Positions 61,498-64,000 of a DNA stretch of 64,000 bases are shown here, piece by piece. Both the position numbers and the translations under genes were made by a program. The DNA is taken from the NCBI RefSeq assembly GCF_000974805.1, contig NZ_BBQZ01000001.1, positions 675,929 to 739,928 on the forward strand, read 5' to 3'. The notes beneath the pieces were generated by a model. The model was not told the DNA's origin. It did no database searches and saw nothing but the letters and a program-made list of their open reading frames with translations. How positions within the stretch are numbered: position 1 is the stretch's first letter; each line of letters starts with the position of its first letter. Source of the stretch: Demequina salsinemoris (lineage in GTDB: Bacteria > Actinomycetota > Actinomycetes > Actinomycetales > Demequinaceae).

Positions 61498-62631
61498 ATG
61501 AACGCCGTCAACTCCGTCACGATCGTCGGGGGCGGGATCACCGGGCTCGCCGCAGCGTCGCTGCTCGCGGAGGCCGGGATTCACGTCGAGGTGCTCGAGG
61601 CGTACCGCACCTCCGAACCCGTCGGCTCGGGGATCAGCCTGCAGGGCAACGCGCTGCGGATGCTGGACCGCGTGGGCGTCTGGGCGGAGGTGCAGCACGC
61701 GGCCTCGGTCTTCGATGGGCTCGTGTTGCGCGCGCCCGACGCGCACGGCACCGAGCTGTTCAGGGTCGACGCGCATCGCGCCGGCGGCGACGAGTACCCG
61801 GCCGCCGCTGGCATGTACCGGCCGGACCTCGCCCGCATCCTTCGCGAGCGCGCCGACAGTCTCGGCGTGGTCGTGCACGAGCTCGAGCGCGTCGTGGAGG
61901 TGCGTCAGGACGCCGAAGGCGTGACGGCGGTGACGCGGTCGGGGCTCACCCTCACGTCCGACCTCCTGATCGGCGCCGACGGTCTGCACTCGTCCGTGCG
62001 CTCTCTCATGGGGATCGAGGCCGTGCCCGAGATGCTCGACTTCGGCGTCTGGCGCACCTTCGTCCCGCTCGCCCCGGGCGTCACCTGCACGGAGCTCTTC
62101 TACGGAGGCGCCGCGTACTACGCGGGCTACTCGCCGACGGGCCCCGACACGATGTACGCCTACATCGTCGACGACTACCAGGACCGCTCCGGTCTCACAC
62201 CCGAGCAGATGCTCGCCCAGATGCGCGAGCTGGCCGCGCAGTACCACGGCCCGTGGGACTCGATCGTGAACAACCTCACCGACGCCTCGCGCGTCAACTA
62301 CACGCGGATGAGCTTCTTCTCCGTGCCGGGGGACTGGCACCGCGGCCGCATCGTCCTCATCGGCGACGCCGCCCACAGCTGCCCGCCCACCCTGGCACAG
62401 GGCGCGGCCCAGGGTCTCGAGGACGCCGTCGTGCTGTCGGGGCTGCTCGCGAGCAGGCCGGCGATCGACGCGTCGCTCTGGGACGAGTTCTACGCCCGCC
62501 GCCGGCACCGCGCTCAGGTCGTGATCGAGAGCTCGCTTCAGATCGCCGAGTGGCGCCGCGAGGCCGACCGCAACCGAGAGACCGCAGAGCTCATGACGGA
62601 GGTCAGCGAGCTGCTCGCCCAGCCGCTGTAA
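61498..62631 (+). CDS. FAD-dependent aromatic-ring monooxygenase (UbiH/salicylate-hydroxylase-like)
   Basis: A 377-residue class-A flavoprotein hydroxylase. The dinucleotide motif VGGGITGLAAASLL is at residues 10-23, the DG-type motif LIGADGLHSSVRSLM near 158-172, and the FAD/phosphate motif GDAAHSCPPTLAQGAAQ near 288-304. CAGGAGG precedes the ATG. Such enzymes hydroxylate aromatic or heteroaromatic acids using NAD(P)H. The neighbours suggest it starts breakdown of a ring compound. Confidence 0.9.
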   Translation: MNAVNSVTIVGGGITGLAAASLLAEAGIHVEVLEAYRTSEPVGSGISLQGNALRMLDRVGVWAEVQHAASVFDGLVLRAPDAHGTELFRVDAHRAGGDEYPAAAGMYRPDLARILRERADSLGVVVHELERVVEVRQDAEGVTAVTRSGLTLTSDLLIGADGLHSSVRSLMGIEAVPEMLDFGVWRTFVPLAPGVTCTELFYGGAAYYAGYSPTGPDTMYAYIVDDYQDRSGLTPEQMLAQMRELAAQYHGPWDSIVNNLTDASRVNYTRMSFFSVPGDWHRGRIVLIGDAAHSCPPTLAQGAAQGLEDAVVLSGLLASRPAIDASLWDEFYARRRHRAQVVIESSLQIAEWRREADRNRETAELMTEVSELLAQPL

Positions 62632-62637
62632 GACGTC

Positions 62638-62672
62638 TGGCGCCCGCAGCCCTGACGGGGCTGCGGGCGCCA
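62638..62672. terminator. Terminator between convergent genes
   Basis: Perfect 15-bp stem, TGGCGCCCGCAGCCC (62638-62652) and its complement (62658-62672), loop TGACG, just after the monooxygenase stop and facing the convergent FAH-family gene. Confidence 0.85.
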
Positions 62673-62694
62673 CACGCCGGGGGAGGAGCGGGGG

Positions 62695-63678
62695 CTAGGC
62701 GGAGCGGACGATGCGGCGGCGAGCCGCGGGGATCGCCACCTGGGAGTCGCGCGGCGGGGCGACGGTGTTCACGATCTCGCCGATCCCGTCGACGACGATG
62801 CGTACCGTGTCGCCCGCCTTCAGCGCGGGCGGGTCCACCCTGCCGGAGCGTCCCCACGTCTCGGCGAGGCAGCCGCGCGCCGTGGTGCCGGAGGCCAGCA
62901 CGTCGCCCGGCGCGACGCGCGAGTCGCGCGACGCGTAGGCGATCATCTCGGGGAACGTCCACGCCATGTGCGTCAGGTTGTCGCCACCGAAGCGCTCGCC
63001 GTTGATGTCCACGGAGACCTCCACGTCGAGGAAGCCGCGTTCGTCGCGCCGCGCCGCCATCTCGTCCGCAGTCACGATCCACGGACCGAGCGTCGACGCG
63101 AAGTCCTTGCCCTTGCACGGGCCGAGCGAGACTTGCATCTCCCTGGCCTGGAGGTCGCGCGCGCTCCAGTCGTTGAAGATCGCGTAACCGAAGATCTGCT
63201 CCTCGGCTCGCTCCACGGTGAGGTTGCGCCCGTCGCACTCGCGTCGCGCGCCGATCACGACCGCGACCTCGAGCTCGAAGTCGAGCTCCGCGCACCGTGG
63301 CGGCACCACGGACTGGTTCGTCCCGATCATCGTGTGGGGGTTGGTGAAGTAGAACGTCGGGGCGTCGTACCAGGCGTCGGAGACCCGCGCGTCCGGATTC
63401 GAGAGCTTGACCATGCCCTCCACGTGCTCCTCGAACGTCACGAAGTCGCGGACGCTGCTCGGCACCACGGGAGGCAGCAGCCGCACCGTGTCGAGCGGGC
63501 GCCATCCGCCGCGTTCGTCGGCCTCGATCAGTTCGCGGCCCAACGCGAGCGCGGTGGGAAGACCCGCCACGATCAGTGCGTCGACGGGCCTGCCGTCGGG
63601 AAGCGGGATGACGTGCCCATCGTGGACGAAGCCTGCCTCGATCGTGCCGTCGAGGCGCTGCCAGCGTGCGACCTTCAT
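62695..63678 (-). CDS. Fumarylacetoacetate-hydrolase-family enzyme
   Basis: A 327-residue FAH-fold protein. The metal/active-site core reads ELDFELEVAVVIG (the ExE pair), FGYAIFNDWSARDLQ, GKDFASTLGPWIV and SGTTARGCLAETWG. Members hydrolyse or decarboxylate 2-oxo or acylpyruvate products of ring cleavage. The ATG overlaps the stop of the upstream amidohydrolase, so the two are coupled. It fits as a late step in the neighbouring ring-degradation cluster. Confidence 0.9.
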   Translation of the reverse strand: MKVARWQRLDGTIEAGFVHDGHVIPLPDGRPVDALIVAGLPTALALGRELIEADERGGWRPLDTVRLLPPVVPSSVRDFVTFEEHVEGMVKLSNPDARVSDAWYDAPTFYFTNPHTMIGTNQSVVPPRCAELDFELEVAVVIGARRECDGRNLTVERAEEQIFGYAIFNDWSARDLQAREMQVSLGPCKGKDFASTLGPWIVTADEMAARRDERGFLDVEVSVDINGERFGGDNLTHMAWTFPEMIAYASRDSRVAPGDVLASGTTARGCLAETWGRSGRVDPPALKAGDTVRIVVDGIGEIVNTVAPPRDSQVAIPAARRRIVRSA

Positions 63679-64000
63679 CGTCGTCCCTCCATCGTCGTGA
63701 CCACCGGCGCCGGTGCGCGCAGCAGAGTTCCGGCATTGCGCACCACGTCGTCCGCGAGCGCCGTCACCTCGTCCACGCCGCCCGAGTCCCAGCCGCGGTA
63801 GTTGGTGCCGAACACAAGGCGGCCCGGGTTCGCCACCGAGCGCAGCAGCGCGAGCGAATCGTGCGAGTTGACGTGGGTGTCGAACCACAGCCTCGAGAAC
63901 TGGGCGTCGAACTCCTCCACCGTGATCGGAGAGCGGGGAAGGCTCGCGAACTTCCGGAGCCGACCGTGCTGGAAGGCGATGCTTCCGCCGCCGTGGCTGA
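63675..64000 (-). CDS. Amidohydrolase family 2 (ACMSD-like decarboxylase), partial
   Basis: Only the last about 108 residues are inside the window; the gene enters from beyond 64000. The visible start SHGGGSIAFQHGRL and later LVFGTNYRGWDSGG match the C-terminal half of amidohydrolase-2 proteins such as aminocarboxymuconate-semialdehyde decarboxylase and gamma-resorcylate decarboxylase. It overlaps the FAH-family gene by ATGA and likely supplies the preceding catabolic step. Confidence 0.82.
   Translation of the reverse strand, partial: SHGGGSIAFQHGRLRKFASLPRSPITVEEFDAQFSRLWFDTHVNSHDSLALLRSVANPGRLVFGTNYRGWDSGGVDEVTALADDVVRNAGTLLRAPAPVVTTMEGRR

Noticed and set aside
1-64000. tRNA, rRNA, riboswitches, prophage or intact insertion sequences
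   Set aside because: I looked for cloverleaf T-loop motifs, transposase or integrase motifs and classical riboswitch leaders and saw none I could support; small RNAs cannot be excluded by eye.

Overview
The window is very GC-rich and densely coded, with strong third-position G/C bias and frequent GTG starts. Start/stop overlaps of the ATGA/GTGA type are common. Small heat-shock control uses HAIR sites, and the regulators (SARP, GntR, IclR, LacI, TetR, MarR) and the histidine-utilisation layout point to a chromosomal segment of an actinobacterium. Order Micrococcales is my best guess; the family cannot be fixed from this sequence. I see no rRNA, tRNA, CRISPR array, prophage or intact insertion sequence.

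Layout. 0.1-5 kb: a giant secreted nuclease/5'-nucleotidase. 5.1-8 kb: an SDR oxidoreductase, a tyrosine-phosphatase-like enzyme and a cysteine desulfurase. 8.1-12.2 kb: a GntR regulator divergent from a phosphonate-type ABC transporter (phnD-phnC-phnE) that is translationally coupled to a second tyrosine-phosphatase-like enzyme; no C-P lyase is present. 12.3-15 kb: a GH31 glycosidase and a small NTF2-like protein. 15.0-15.6 kb: a decayed ATPase gene and a long hairpin repeat. 15.6-23.6 kb: a histidine-degradation operon (hutH-hutU-M20 amidohydrolase-hutF-hutI) divergent from an IclR regulator. 23.6-28.7 kb: a VanZ-like protein, mnmA and a SARP/AfsR-type regulator. 28.7-29.5 kb: a 67-residue peptide gene preceded by three 11-bp-phased heptamers (a probable SARP box), and a lipoprotein. 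29.5-34.2 kb: a sugar ABC importer and its LacI regulator, with four operator-like palindromes. 34.3-40.5 kb: an amidohydrolase; a TetR gene divergent from a ketosteroid-dehydrogenase-like flavoprotein; an SDR fused to an extra N-terminal domain; a left-handed beta-helix protein; and hsp20 under double HAIR control. 41.8-49.5 kb: a purine/ureide catabolic island (acetamidase family, HpxZ-like/amidase fusion, PucG, allantoate amidohydrolase, PhzF, MobA-like, OHCU decarboxylase, HIU hydrolase). 49.7-51.7 kb: FrnE-like DsbA, DeoD and TetR. 51.8-55.6 kb: an MFS importer divergent from a GH78 rhamnosidase. 55.8-58.9 kb: pgi, a small membrane protein, and MarR divergent from OsmC. 58.9-64 kb: a catabolic cluster with a DHPON-hydrolase-like enzyme, cyclase, FAD monooxygenase, FAH-family enzyme and an ACMSD-like amidohydrolase cut by the window end.

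Together the genes describe a free-living heterotroph that scavenges phosphate esters, nucleotides, histidine, purines, glycosides and aromatic compounds. The two signals least explained by standard annotation are (i) the 9-mer GGACGATGC, found by eye at 39 places on both strands, in genes and between them, and (ii) three intergenic long-hairpin elements. In these the arms pair within each element but differ between elements, while two elements share an almost identical core. Also notable are a likely oxalurate branch of purine degradation built from a fused HpxZ-HpxY-like protein, and the SARP/peptide pair.
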